A stretch of DNA of 64,000 nucleotides from Myxococcales bacterium. GTDB taxonomy: Bacteria > Myxococcota_A > Polyangia > Haliangiales > Haliangiaceae. The notes under the pieces are model-generated. The model was not told the DNA's origin and did no database searches. It was given only the letters and a program-made list of their open reading frames with translations. Position numbers and translations under genes: made by a program. The DNA is taken from positions 1 to 64,000 of the forward strand of contig JADKKI010000001.1 of assembly GCA_016720595.1 (NCBI GenBank). Reading direction: 5' to 3'. How positions within the stretch are numbered: the first letter of the stretch is position 1; every line of letters begins with the position of its first letter. Positions 17,210 to 25,972 of the stretch are shown here, piece by piece.

Positions 17210-18319
17210 ATGAAGACGCGTGCAGCCGTTGCGTACAAGGCCGGTGACCCCCTCGTGATCGAGGAGGTCGATCTCGATGGGCCGCAGGCCGGCGAGGTCC
17301 TCGTCGAGATCAAGGCCACCGGCGTGTGCCACACCGACGAGTTCACGCGCTCGGGCGGCGATCCCGAGGGGCTGTTCCCCGCGATCTTCGGCCACGAGGG
17401 CGCCGGCATCGTCCGCGAGGTCGGTGCGGGCGTGACCTCGCTCAAGCCCGGCGATCACGTGATCCCGCTCTACACGCCGGAGTGCCGGACCTGCAAGTCG
17501 TGCCTCTCGCGCAAGACCAACCTGTGCACCGCGATCCGCGCCACGCAAGGGAAAGGCATGATGCCCGACGGCACCAGCCGGTTCTCGATCAAGGGCAAGC
17601 CGATCCACCACTACATGGGCTGCTCGACGTTCGCGAACCACACCGTGCTTCCGGAGATCGCGCTCGCCAAGGTCCGCAGCGACGCTCCGTTCGACAAGAT
17701 CTGCTACATCGGCTGCGGCGTCACCACCGGGATCGGTGCGGTGCTCTACACGGCGCAGGTGGAGGCGGGGGCGAACGTCGTCGTGTTCGGCCTCGGCGGC
17801 ATCGGGCTCAACGTCGTCCAGGGCGCCAAGCTCGTCGGCGCGGACAAGATCATCGGCGTCGACATCAACCCGGCCCGCGAGGCGCTCGGCCGCTCGTTCG
17901 GCATGACCCACTTCGTGAACCCCAAGGAGATCAAGGGCGATCTGGTCGCGCACCTGGTGGAGCTCACCGGCGGTGGCGCGGACTATTCGTTCGAGTGCGT
18001 CGGCAACACCACGCTGATGCGACAGGCGCTCGAGTGTTGCCATCGCGGCTGGGGCGTCAGCGTGATCATCGGCGTGGCGGGCGCGGGTCAGGAGATCTCG
18101 ACGCGGCCATTCCAGCTGGTCACCGGGCGCGTGTGGAAGGGCTCGGCGTTCGGCGGTGCGCGCGGGCGCACCGATGTCCCGCGGATCGTCGATTGGTACA
18201 TGGACAAAAAGATCGAGATCGATCGCCTGATCACGCACAAGCTGCCGCTCGAGCGGATCAACGAGGCGTTCGATCTGATGCACGAGGGCACCTCGATCCG
18301 CACCGTGATCGAGTTCTGA
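17210..18319 (+). CDS. frmA: S-(hydroxymethyl)glutathione dehydrogenase / class III alcohol dehydrogenase
   Basis: 369 residues, full family length. Zinc-dependent medium-chain dehydrogenase oxidising S-hydroxymethylglutathione, the formaldehyde adduct, to S-formylglutathione. Features: catalytic-zinc site GVCHTDE and GHEGAG, structural-zinc cluster CRTCKSC...NLC, GLGGIGLNVVQGA Rossmann loop and the class III sequence STFANHTVLPEIALAKV. TAGGCT (17197-17202) ends 7 nt before the ATG. No S-formylglutathione hydrolase lies next to it, unlike many frm operons. Confidence 0.93.
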   Translation: MKTRAAVAYKAGDPLVIEEVDLDGPQAGEVLVEIKATGVCHTDEFTRSGGDPEGLFPAIFGHEGAGIVREVGAGVTSLKPGDHVIPLYTPECRTCKSCLSRKTNLCTAIRATQGKGMMPDGTSRFSIKGKPIHHYMGCSTFANHTVLPEIALAKVRSDAPFDKICYIGCGVTTGIGAVLYTAQVEAGANVVVFGLGGIGLNVVQGAKLVGADKIIGVDINPAREALGRSFGMTHFVNPKEIKGDLVAHLVELTGGGADYSFECVGNTTLMRQALECCHRGWGVSVIIGVAGAGQEISTRPFQLVTGRVWKGSAFGGARGRTDVPRIVDWYMDKKIEIDRLITHKLPLERINEAFDLMHEGTSIRTVIEF

Positions 18320-18320
18320 G

Positions 18321-18629
18321 TCAGTTCGGATCGTCGGGGACGATCCGGAACCACAGGAGCCGCGGCGCGCTGCACTGCCGGCAGATCACGTCGAGCTTGC
18401 GCAGGCCCGGCGCCGGCGCTTCGTGCTCGCGCACGCGGTACTGGCCGCCGCACTGCGCGCACGGCATGCCCTCGACGCGCACCTCGATCACCGCTGACGA
18501 CACCACCTCGATCGGCCGCTCGCGTACACCACCCGGTGACAGCACTGCGAGCTTCTCGCGATCCTGCACGAGCTTTCGGGCCGCTCGTTCGGCAAGGCGC
18601 CGGCCCACACGTGGACGCTTGACGCTCAT
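18321..18629 (-). CDS. Zinc-ribbon protein, paralogue of the next gene
   Basis: 102 residues. Basic N-terminal half, then a ribbon CAQCGG ... CRQCSAPR with the flanking sequence YRVREHEAPAPGLRKLDV. The neighbouring 18648-18917 product shares the pattern HEAPAPxxRxxDVxCRQCSAPRxxWFR, so the pair is a tandem duplication. TACCAT (18645-18640) lies 10 nt before the start. Its stop is 1 bp beyond the convergent frmA stop. Function unknown; the conserved ribbon suggests nucleic-acid or protein binding. Confidence 0.75.
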   Translation of the reverse strand: MSVKRPRVGRRLAERAARKLVQDREKLAVLSPGGVRERPIEVVSSAVIEVRVEGMPCAQCGGQYRVREHEAPAPGLRKLDVICRQCSAPRLLWFRIVPDDPN

Positions 18630-18647
18630 CGGTCTCCCGATGGTAGG

Positions 18648-18917
18648 TCAGTTGAGCTCGGTGCGCAGCACCCGGAACCAGAACGAGCGGGGGGCGCTGC
18701 ACTGGCGACACATCACATCGACACGCCGGATCGCCGGTGCGGGTGCCTCGTGATCGAGCAGGCGGAACTCCCCGCCGCAGTGCGGGCAGTGAGCTGCCTT
18801 GACGCGCGGCTCGATCACCGCGGTCGTGGTCACCGGCATCGGGCGGGCGCGCGATCCGACGGGGGATGGCGTGGCGTGCATGTTCCATGGTGGGGTCCTC
18901 GGCCGGTCGCGCGACAT
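18648..18917 (-). CDS. Zinc-ribbon protein, tandem paralogue
   Basis: Up to 89 residues (an internal ATG at 18881 would give 77). The ribbon is CPHCGG ... CRQCSAPR and it ends with WFRVLRTELN, matching the 18321-18629 product over about 45 residues. The N-terminal part is divergent and Pro/Arg-rich. Function unknown. Confidence 0.7.
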   Translation of the reverse strand: MSRDRPRTPPWNMHATPSPVGSRARPMPVTTTAVIEPRVKAAHCPHCGGEFRLLDHEAPAPAIRRVDVMCRQCSAPRSFWFRVLRTELN

Positions 18918-18973
18918 CCGCGATTTCGGGGAGGTCGGTCGCGTGATCCTCTCCGTCCGGGTAGTGTCGGCCC

Positions 18974-19378
18974 ATGACGAAGCGGCGCGCCTGGACCGCG
19001 GCGAAGAAGGCCGCGATGCTCGGCAAGATCCGCGCCCTGTGCGCCACCTTCCCGAAGGCGACCGAGCGCCCCAGCCACGGATCCCCGAGCTGGTTCATCG
19101 ATGGCAAGAAGTCGTTCGCCTCGGTGACCGACGATCACCACGGCGATGGACGCTTCGCGCTGTGGTGCGCGGCGCCGGACGGCGCGATGGCGATGCTGGT
19201 CGACAGCGAGCCCGAGCACTACTTCGTGCCGCCCTACGTGGCCCACCTCGGATGGGTCGGCGTGCACCTGGATCGTGCGCCGTGGTCATCGATCGCCTCC
19301 GCCCTCGAGCAGGCGTACCTCCAGCGGGCGCCCGCCAAGCTCGCGGCGCTCGTGCGAGCTCAGAACACCAACGACTGA
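18974..19378 (+). CDS. MmcQ/YjbR-family (DUF419) protein
   Basis: 134 residues with the MmcQ/YjbR fold: PKATERPSHGSPSWFIDGKK near the N-terminus, then FALWCAAPDGAMAMLV and a C-terminal YLQRAPAKLAAL helix. Described as DNA-binding-like; biochemical role unknown. TAGTGT at 18962-18967 ends 6 nt before the ATG. Its 3' end overlaps the convergent DDAH-like gene by 19 bp. Confidence 0.8.
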   Translation: MTKRRAWTAAKKAAMLGKIRALCATFPKATERPSHGSPSWFIDGKKSFASVTDDHHGDGRFALWCAAPDGAMAMLVDSEPEHYFVPPYVAHLGWVGVHLDRAPWSSIASALEQAYLQRAPAKLAALVRAQNTND

Positions 19379-20121
19379 CAGGTCAGCGAGCCATCCGCCT
19401 TGCGGACCTCGGAGGTCGGCACGGGGTGCAGCGTGAACCCGGCCGCGGAGAGCGCGTCGTGCGTGCGTGGGAACTCCTGGGCGACCACGACGTGCGAGCC
19501 CACCGCCACCGCGTTCGCCGCGTACGTCTCCTCGCGGGGTACGGAGATGATCCGGAAGCCGGCGAACAGCGCGGGAGGGAGGCTGCCCTCGGCGAGGAGC
19601 ACCGTGTCGTGATCGAGCGGGCTCACCACACACTTGAGGTGCAGCACGTGCGGTGGCAGCTCGACAGCCACCACGCGGCTGCGAAACGTCTGCTCGAGCA
19701 TCGCGATCCCTGCGGCGTTGGTGCGCGCCGAGCGGCCCACATAGATCGTGTTTCCGAGCTGCATCACGTCGCCGCCGTCGAGGGTGGCCGGGGCCTCCAT
19801 GCGGATCACCCGACACCAGGCATCGAGCGCGCGTGCGATCTCCACGGGCTCGGTCTGCCGTGACACGGCGCCGGGGCGCGTGACCAGAGCGACGTGACCG
19901 ACGATCACGGCCGTGTCCTCGACGAACACGCAGTCCGGGCACGCCTCGTCTCCAGGGATCGTCGTGATCGCCACACCGCACTCCGCGAGCGCATCGCGAT
20001 ACTGCAGGTGCTGGCGCCGGGCGAGCGCCACGTCGATCGGCGTCTCTGGTGCGGTCATCGCGAGCGCGTTCACGAAGCTGTTCGGGATGTACCGACAGAG
20101 AGCGCGGAGCATCACGCGCAC
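19360..20121 (-). CDS. Dimethylarginine dimethylaminohydrolase / amidinotransferase-fold enzyme
   Basis: 253 residues. Amidinotransferase (arginine deiminase) superfamily. CPDCVFVEDTAVI, ATLDGGDVMQLG, catalytic His in HVLHLKCVVS and the C-terminal catalytic Cys in DGSLTCQSL match DDAH, which hydrolyses methylated arginine to citrulline. Close relatives include ornithine/arginine-handling enzymes, so the substrate is not certain. The start may be 20121 or the ATG at 20112. Confidence 0.85.
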   Translation of the reverse strand: MRVMLRALCRYIPNSFVNALAMTAPETPIDVALARRQHLQYRDALAECGVAITTIPGDEACPDCVFVEDTAVIVGHVALVTRPGAVSRQTEPVEIARALDAWCRVIRMEAPATLDGGDVMQLGNTIYVGRSARTNAAGIAMLEQTFRSRVVAVELPPHVLHLKCVVSPLDHDTVLLAEGSLPPALFAGFRIISVPREETYAANAVAVGSHVVVAQEFPRTHDALSAAGFTLHPVPTSEVRKADGSLTCQSLVF

Positions 20122-20228
20122 CAGCGGCGCTCGCGCGCCACCCGATCCAGGTCGCGAAACAGCTTCGGCTCCGCCATCCCTGCAGCGTGCAGCGGGGACG
20201 TGGAGCCGTCAACCAGCGCCCTCCGAAG

Positions 20229-21992
20229 CTACTGTGCGTTGACCACGCCGGCCGCCCACTGTGCATTGTGGTTGGAGGCGTAGATGCTCTGGAACGGGGC
20301 CCGATACGCGGGCGCCGAGGCGGGGGCGCCGGCGAGCGCGCGGCCGGGGAAGAACGGGGCGACCCAGATCTGCGGGAGGCCGCCGTCGGGGATCCGCGTG
20401 CCGAACGAGCGCGTCGAGGAGAACGTCAGGAAGTAGACCTTCTCGTCGCCGAGCGCGCTCGGGTACGGCATCCAGCGCGCCCACGAATCCATCACGCCCT
20501 GCGTGGTCGGAAGCTCGATCCACGGCACCGTCCCATCGGCCTTGACCACCCAGATCGTCGCATCGGGGTTCGCGTACGAGTTGCCGAACGGAGAGCGCGT
20601 GACCGCCAGCCACTGACCATCGGGCGACCACGAGGGGTAGTAGCTCTGCATGCCGTCGACGGCGTCGAACGGCATCAGCACCTGGGCTGGGCCGAACGTG
20701 TTGGTGGTGTTGTCGAAGCTCCGCACGACGATCGAGGCGTTGCCGAACGCCCAGTCATCCGTGCCGGTGGATTCGACGTTCACGAAGCGGGTGCCGTCCG
20801 GAGAGAACTCGGGGTTGCCGGCGATCGTCCCGGCGGTGTTCGGGAGCGTGGCGAGGGTCTCGCCGCTGGTGGCGGTGATCAGGCGCATCTGGCCGTCCTG
20901 CACGGCGACGAGCTTGCTGCCATCGTGGTTGAACACGGCCGTGCTCCAGCGCGGTGCACTGGCGCCCGCGGGCATCAGCTCGCGGTTGGTCGGCAGATCG
21001 ACGACCGATCCTCGACCGTTCGCACTATCGAGCGTCATCGCGATCCGCTTGCCATCACGCGAGAGCGCGTGACACCCGACGCACGCCGAGGGGCGCGTGG
21101 CATCGGTGAACATCGGGGCGGGCGCGATCGCGGGCTTCGCGAGGTCGTACCGCACGACATCCTGGCCCGTCAGGCCGGCCGCGCGTGCGACCCAGTCCGT
21201 GGACCAGTAGTAGACGCCACCGAGCGCGCGATCTCGCGTGACGTTCACCGTGCGGGAGGCTGCTTCGCACTTCGTGGTCGGCGCGGCCGAGGACATGCCT
21301 GCGACCTCGACCGCGATGTTCGCGTGAGAGGTCTCGAACACCGGCCAGTCGGTATCGACGATGAACCACTGGAGGTCGCCGCTGATCGGGTTGCGCGGCA
21401 TGAAGTACGTGAGGTCGACGTAGGTGTTGTGGACGTGCACTCGATACACATCGCTCGTCGCGTCGGTCCAGTGGACGTCGAGGCTGCCGAGGTTGGCAGG
21501 GACCAAGGTCTGGTCTGCCGGGTAGGCGACGGTGGGCGCACAGCCACTCGCCGGCGTCGCGGAATCGAACAGCACGGGGGTGGCATCGGGTGCGCCCTGG
21601 TTGCGGATGCCGGTCACGAACACCGTCAGCGGGGCAGTGCCGCGTTGCATGCCGAGCGTGGCCACCACCTGGGTCGGCCCTGCGCCGCCACCGGCGACGG
21701 TGAGCTGGTTCCCGTGGAACCGGCCGAACCGCGAATCGGCGAGAGAGAACGACACCTCGCTGGTGACATCGCGTGCGCTCCCATCGGGTGCGACCAGCTT
21801 TGCGGTGAAGTCGTGGAGGACGGCGGCATCACCCACCACCCGGGCCTCGAAGCCGCTGGGGCTGATCACGATCTCCGACATGGTGACGGGATCCATCGGA
21901 CCTACACCGTCATCACCGGCGACCGGATCGGTTCCCGCCACACCACACCCGGAGACGGCGACAAGGATCGACAGCAGGGTTTGATTACGCAC
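20229..21992 (-). CDS. Lipoprotein with CxxCH haem motif and TolB-like beta-propeller
   Basis: 587 residues from the GTG at 21992, chosen because it opens a lipoprotein signal (LLSILVAVSGC). Then an Ig-like domain (ISPSGFEARVV...), a beta domain with VHWTDATSDVYRVHVHN, a single c-type haem site CVGCHALSRDGKR, and PD40/TolB-like blades (FSPDGTRFV, WSPDGQWLAVTRS). It has the same order and similar sequence as the 58441-60213 product. Probably a periplasmic or surface redox or sensor protein; partner unknown. The frame is open upstream of 21992 but reads low-quality sequence over the divergent promoter. Confidence 0.8.
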   Translation of the reverse strand: MRNQTLLSILVAVSGCGVAGTDPVAGDDGVGPMDPVTMSEIVISPSGFEARVVGDAAVLHDFTAKLVAPDGSARDVTSEVSFSLADSRFGRFHGNQLTVAGGGAGPTQVVATLGMQRGTAPLTVFVTGIRNQGAPDATPVLFDSATPASGCAPTVAYPADQTLVPANLGSLDVHWTDATSDVYRVHVHNTYVDLTYFMPRNPISGDLQWFIVDTDWPVFETSHANIAVEVAGMSSAAPTTKCEAASRTVNVTRDRALGGVYYWSTDWVARAAGLTGQDVVRYDLAKPAIAPAPMFTDATRPSACVGCHALSRDGKRIAMTLDSANGRGSVVDLPTNRELMPAGASAPRWSTAVFNHDGSKLVAVQDGQMRLITATSGETLATLPNTAGTIAGNPEFSPDGTRFVNVESTGTDDWAFGNASIVVRSFDNTTNTFGPAQVLMPFDAVDGMQSYYPSWSPDGQWLAVTRSPFGNSYANPDATIWVVKADGTVPWIELPTTQGVMDSWARWMPYPSALGDEKVYFLTFSSTRSFGTRIPDGGLPQIWVAPFFPGRALAGAPASAPAYRAPFQSIYASNHNAQWAAGVVNAQ

Positions 21993-22188
21993 GTGGATGC
22001 AAATCGACCGACCACCCAGGTCGTGAAGGTAGGCGGCGATCTCACCGTGGCCGTGGCGCGTGTCCCACAGTGTGGCAGCCTCGCCTCGCACCAACCTGGG
22101 AGACCACGGCATCGTCTGGCAGGCCTGGGTAGGACAGGGGCAGAGGCCGGGTGGTGTGCGGCTTGCTGTCACAGGGGGCGGAGGATCC

Positions 22189-22821
22189 ATGGAGACCACG
22201 TCCACGAGCTCTCAGCTCTCGCAACTCATGACCTTGACCTGTCGCGGCGAGCTCGCGCAGCCGATGACCCGCGCGAACGAGACAGCGCTGACCATCGCGG
22301 CGCTCGTCGCGGGGCTGTTCCTGTCGTCGCTGTGGGGGATCGCCGCCGGGAGCTCGTCGGCGGCGATGGCGCTCGCCAACGCCTACAAGGTGCCGATGGT
22401 GATCTTGCTCTCGGCGCTCGCGGCCTTGCCCGCGGGCCTCGTGGCGCTGCGGTTCGCGAACGCACGGCTCGCCGCGCGCGAGCTGATCTCGGCGTTCATG
22501 ACGTCGCTGTTCGGCGGGACGCTCGTCCTCGCGACGCTCGCGCCGCTGGTCGCGGTCTACTACCACACGAGCTCCAAGGCCGGCGTGCCGCTCGCGCTCG
22601 GCTCGGTGTTCGTCTCCCTCGCCACCGCGACCTTGCTGTTCGGGCGCGCGGTGAAGCGCAAGGTCGGGAGCGCGCCAGGGCGATCGTCGTCGCTCGTTCC
22701 GGTGGTGATCCTGGTCGCGCTGTTCTCCGCTGCGCTGATGCAGTTCGTCGCGCTCGCCGCGCCGATCATCGGCACCGTCACCCAGTGGAGCGGCGGCTTC
22801 GATTCGGTGTTCGGGCGATGA
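22189..22821 (+). CDS. Polytopic membrane protein of unknown family
   Basis: 210 residues with four to five hydrophobic segments (ALTIAALVAGLFLSSLWG, MVILLSALAALPAGLVAL, LFGGTLVLATLAPLVAVY, VPLALGSVFVSLATATLLF, LVPVVILVALFSAALMQF). No recognised family. A strong GGAGGA Shine-Dalgarno sequence lies just before the ATG, unlike many genes here. Its TGA overlaps the ATG of the following small gene (ATGA). Confidence 0.75.
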   Translation: METTSTSSQLSQLMTLTCRGELAQPMTRANETALTIAALVAGLFLSSLWGIAAGSSSAAMALANAYKVPMVILLSALAALPAGLVALRFANARLAARELISAFMTSLFGGTLVLATLAPLVAVYYHTSSKAGVPLALGSVFVSLATATLLFGRAVKRKVGSAPGRSSSLVPVVILVALFSAALMQFVALAAPIIGTVTQWSGGFDSVFGR

Positions 22822-23012
22822 CCGGGCTCGCTGGCCACAGCGCCGCCTACACGCACGTGGTGTGGGTGGTCGCGAGCGTGTTCGGCCTCGCGCTCCTGGG
22901 AGGGCTCGCGGTGCTGTATCGGCGCGCGCGTGCGGCGCACGAGCTCGAGGAGGCGGAGCGGGTGCTCGCCGAGGCGTTCGCGGAGGAATCTCCGGCCCCG
23001 CCCACGCGTTGA
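22818..23012 (+). CDS. Small single-pass membrane protein
   Basis: 64 residues: one transmembrane helix (VVWVVASVFGLALLGGLAVLY) then a charged helix (RRARAAHELEEAERVLAEAF). Coupled to the upstream membrane-protein gene by an ATGA overlap, so the two products may form a complex (inference). No known family. Confidence 0.65.
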   Translation: MTGLAGHSAAYTHVVWVVASVFGLALLGGLAVLYRRARAAHELEEAERVLAEAFAEESPAPPTR

Positions 23013-23018
23013 GTCTCC

Positions 23019-23372
23019 ATGAAGCGCCGGGACATGGTCCTCGCCGTGCTCGCGGCTGGGCTGGGCGCGGTCACCCTCGTCTATCACGGCCCCGGACGCG
23101 CGTTCGTGCGCGGCCACGTGGGGGATGTCGCCGCGACGATGTTCGTGTTCGCCGTGCTCGGCCTGACCTCGTGGCGGCTGCGGACGCGAGCCCTCGTCAC
23201 GCTCGGCGTGGCGACGGTGATCGAGGTCGGCCAGACCGTGTGGTCCGGGGGGCTGATCTTCGGGAGCGTGTTCGACCCCTGGGATCTGGCGGCTTATATC
23301 GTTGGTGTCATCGTGGGGCTCGCATATTGTCGCGCGCATGACGAGCCCCGAGGTCCGGTCCCGAGTCAGTGA
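23019..23372 (+). CDS. DUF2809-like small membrane protein
   Basis: 117 residues with three to four transmembrane segments. The pattern GHVGDVAATMFVFAVLG ... VIEVGQTVW ... FDPWDLAAYIVG resembles DUF2809 (VanZ-like) membrane proteins. Its last 35 nt overlap the start of the aldolase-family gene. Function unknown. Confidence 0.65.
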   Translation: MKRRDMVLAVLAAGLGAVTLVYHGPGRAFVRGHVGDVAATMFVFAVLGLTSWRLRTRALVTLGVATVIEVGQTVWSGGLIFGSVFDPWDLAAYIVGVIVGLAYCRAHDEPRGPVPSQ

Positions 23373-24096
23373 TGCCGAGTGGAAGCAGCGCGTGGATCTG
23401 GCCGCGTGCTACCGGCTGGTGGCGCTGTTCGGCTGGGACGATCTGATCTTCACGCACATCTCGGCGCGCATCGAAGGCCCCGAGCATCACTTCCTGATCA
23501 ACCCGTACGGGCTGACGTTCGACGAGGTCACGGCCTCGAACCTCGTCAAGATCGATCTCGACGGCAAGAAGGTCCTCGAGAGTCCGTATGACGTGAACCC
23601 CGCCGGTTTCACGATCCACAGCGCGATCCACGCGGCGCGCGAGGATGCGAAGTGCGTCCTCCACACGCACAGCGTCAACGGCATCGCGGTGTCCGCCACC
23701 AAGCAGGGCGTGCTGCCGATCTCCCAGCAGTCGACGTTCGTGCTCGCGTCGCTCGGCTATCACGACTACGAGGGCGTCGCGCTGCGGGACGACGAGAAGC
23801 CGCGCCTCGTGAAGGACCTCGGGACCAACCAGTTCCTGATGCTCCGCAACCACGGCCTGTTGACCGTGGGGACCTCGATCCCCGAGGCGTTCATCGCGAT
23901 GTACACGTTCGAATCCGTCTGCATGATCCAGCTCCGCGCGCAGGCGACGGGCGCCGAGCTCGTGCATGTCGATCCGCGGATCGTCGAAGGCGTGAAGCAA
24001 GTGTTCGCGGCGGTGACGCGCGGCATGGGCGCGGGCCTCGCGTGGCCGGCGCTGCTCCGCAAGCTCGATCGGGCGAACCCCGGCTACGCGGTCTGA
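23338..24096 (+). CDS. Class II aldolase/adducin-family protein
   Basis: 252 residues. Class II aldolase fold: GWDDLIFTHISARI, FLINPYGLTFDE, NPAGFTIHSAIHAAR, the zinc His pair in VLHTHSVNG and the later His in LRNHGLLTVG. In this family some members cleave sugar phosphates and others have no known activity; the substrate cannot be assigned. Inside the upstream gene, TATTGT (23325-23330) ends 7 nt before the ATG, so it probably has its own promoter. Confidence 0.88.
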   Translation: MTSPEVRSRVSDAEWKQRVDLAACYRLVALFGWDDLIFTHISARIEGPEHHFLINPYGLTFDEVTASNLVKIDLDGKKVLESPYDVNPAGFTIHSAIHAAREDAKCVLHTHSVNGIAVSATKQGVLPISQQSTFVLASLGYHDYEGVALRDDEKPRLVKDLGTNQFLMLRNHGLLTVGTSIPEAFIAMYTFESVCMIQLRAQATGAELVHVDPRIVEGVKQVFAAVTRGMGAGLAWPALLRKLDRANPGYAV

Positions 24097-24114
24097 TCGC
24101 GAGGTGATCCGGCG

Positions 24115-24564
24115 ATGAGCGAGCCGTTCCGCTATCTCCTGCGCGTGCGCTATGGCGAGTGTGATGCGCAGGGCATCGTGTTCAATGCGCGGTGGGGTGA
24201 GTACATCGATCTCGCGGCCACGGAGTACACGCGCCAGCTGTTCGGCGGCACGGATCCGAGCGCCATCGACTTCGACTGTCGGCTCGTCAAGCAGACGATG
24301 GAGTGGCACGCATCGGCGCGGTTCGACGAGGTGCTCGAGCTCCGCGTGACGACCCTACGGATCGGCACCACCTCGTACACGACCCGCACGGAGGTCAGGA
24401 GGTTCTCCGATGGCGCGCAGCTCGCGGAGTGCGAGACGATCTACGTCTCGGTGGTGCGCAACACCGCGACCAAGCGCCCGATCCCGGACCGCCATCGCGC
24501 GGCGCTCGAAGCGGGGGCCAAGGGGCTCGTGGTGGACCACGCCGCGGCCCTGATCACGCGGTGA
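24115..24564 (+). CDS. Acyl-CoA thioesterase (4-hydroxybenzoyl-CoA thioesterase / YbgC fold)
   Basis: 149 residues, hotdog fold. RVRYGECDAQGIVFNARWGEY contains the catalytic Asp of the YbgC/4HBT type, followed by AATEYTRQLFG and TTSYTTRTEVRR. Hydrolyses acyl-CoA thioesters; chain length unknown. It lies 18 bp after the aldolase-family gene and is probably co-transcribed. The stop codon sits in a GATCAC-GCG-GTGATC inverted repeat. Confidence 0.88.
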   Translation: MSEPFRYLLRVRYGECDAQGIVFNARWGEYIDLAATEYTRQLFGGTDPSAIDFDCRLVKQTMEWHASARFDEVLELRVTTLRIGTTSYTTRTEVRRFSDGAQLAECETIYVSVVRNTATKRPIPDRHRAALEAGAKGLVVDHAAALITR

Positions 24565-24567
24565 TCT
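24553..24567 (+). terminator. Short inverted repeat at the thioesterase stop
   Basis: GATCAC-GCG-GTGATC spans the stop codon of the thioesterase gene. Perfect 6-bp arms with a 3-nt loop; no following T run. A weak hairpin; terminator function unproven. Confidence 0.3.
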
Positions 24568-24659
24568 GGGCGCGAGGCTGGCCTCGGAGGGAGGGGCTCA
24601 CGGAGTCGAGGGACCCGGAGCGACCAGCCATGCTGCGTTAGCGGGGTACTACGGAGCAG

Positions 24660-24878
24660 CTACGGGCTATCGTCGGTCGGAACCAGGGAGACCTGGTTCG
24701 CAGCGTCGTTCGCGGGGTCTTCCGTGGTGGCTTGGGTCTGCTCGTCCCAGGCGATCTCGGGGCCCTTCGTGGTCCGCGGTGATGCCTGGCGAGCAGCCTT
24801 ACGTTCTATCTTCTGCCGCGCGTGGTCTTTGAGATCCGATTCGCGCTGGCGTTTTGCAAATGTGGCTTTCCGATTCAT
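24660..24878 (-). CDS. Small basic/acidic protein of unknown function
   Basis: 72 residues. A highly charged helical N-terminus (NRKATFAKRQRESDLKDHAR, QKIERKAARQ) is followed by an acidic, Thr/Asn-rich tail. The 90-bp upstream region (24879-24968) is visibly AT-richer than its surroundings and contains TATCTT about 30 nt before the start. Likely a genuine small cytosolic protein, possibly RNA-binding given the basic helix (inference). Confidence 0.6.
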   Translation of the reverse strand: MNRKATFAKRQRESDLKDHARQKIERKAARQASPRTTKGPEIAWDEQTQATTEDPANDAANQVSLVPTDDSP

Positions 24879-24968
24879 ACGCCCTCGTTAGGAAAGTAGT
24901 TCGACAAGATACCCCACCTTGAGCCCCAACGCTCGTAAAGAGATCCCCAGACGACACCGCTACCTACA

Positions 24969-25955
24969 TCATCGGTTGACGGAAGTCATCATCACGGAAG
25001 GGTAGCGCGTGCCAGCGGCGGCGCCATGTGGCGCGATGGCATCGAGCTTTGCAAGTTCATCTGACGTGAATGTGACGTTCTCCGCAGCCAGGTTCTCCTC
25101 GAGATAGGCGCGTCGCTTCGTGCCCGGGATCGGCACGATGTCCTCGCCGCGGGACAGCACCCAGGCCAGGGCCAGCTGGCCCGCCGTCACGCCCTTGCCA
25201 CGCGCGACCTCCGTGAGGTGCGCCACGAGCTCGAGGTTCTTGGCGAAGTTGTCCCCACTGAACCGAGGATTGAAGCGGCGCCAGTCATCGGCCGCGAGAT
25301 CGTCGAACGACTTGATCTGCCCCGTGAGGAAGCCGCGGCCGAGCGGGCTGTAGGCCACGAAGCCGATGCCGAGCTCGCGCGTGGTGGCGAGCAGGCCGTC
25401 CTCCGGATCGCGCGACCACAGCGAGTACTCGGTCTGCAGTGCCGCGATCGGGTGCACCTTGGCGGCGCGGCGCAGCGTCTCGGGGCCCGCCTCCGAGAGC
25501 CCGAGATAGCGGATCTTGCCGGCCTTGACGAGGTCCGCCATCGCGCCCACGGTCTCCTCGATCGGCGTGTTCGGATCGACGCGGTGCTGGTAGTAGAGAT
25601 CGATCGTCTCGATCCCGAGCCGCGCGAGGCTCGCATCGCATGCTGCCTTCACGTACTCGGGGCGCCCGTTGATCGATCGCGTCGCCGGATCGACCGAGCC
25701 GACGATCCCGAACTTGGTGGCGAGGACGATCTTGTCGCGCCGCCCCTTCAGCGCCTTGCCGAGCAACAGCTCGTTGGTGTGCGGACCGTAGATGTCGGAG
25801 GTGTCGAGCAGCGTGACGCCGAGCTCGATCGCGCGGTCGATCGTCGCGAGTGACTCCGCATCATCGCGCGGACCGTAGAACGCCGACATCCCCATGCACC
25901 CGAGTCCGATCGCGCCAACGGTGGGACCGTGCGTGCCGAGCTTGCGAGGCTTCAT
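24969..25955 (-). CDS. Aldo/keto reductase
   Basis: 328 residues from the ATG at 25955. AKR fold, closest in pattern to AKR13-type NADPH-dependent reductases: [31 protein letters not shown] (catalytic Asp and Tyr), LATKFG (catalytic Lys), [29 protein letters not shown] and [15 protein letters not shown]. Reduces small carbonyl compounds. TAGGTT (25969-25964, minus) ends 8 nt before the start. Confidence 0.92.
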   Translation of the reverse strand: MKPRKLGTHGPTVGAIGLGCMGMSAFYGPRDDAESLATIDRAIELGVTLLDTSDIYGPHTNELLLGKALKGRRDKIVLATKFGIVGSVDPATRSINGRPEYVKAACDASLARLGIETIDLYYQHRVDPNTPIEETVGAMADLVKAGKIRYLGLSEAGPETLRRAAKVHPIAALQTEYSLWSRDPEDGLLATTRELGIGFVAYSPLGRGFLTGQIKSFDDLAADDWRRFNPRFSGDNFAKNLELVAHLTEVARGKGVTAGQLALAWVLSRGEDIVPIPGTKRRAYLEENLAAENVTFTSDELAKLDAIAPHGAAAGTRYPSVMMTSVNR

Positions 25956-25972
25956 GCCAGCCGAACCTAGCA

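Noticed and set aside
20049..23012. A 987-codon forward open frame across the DDAH and propeller genes.
   Set aside because: It lies mainly antisense to the propeller lipoprotein, whose haem and blade motifs are clear, and its composition is typical of antisense GC-rich sequence.
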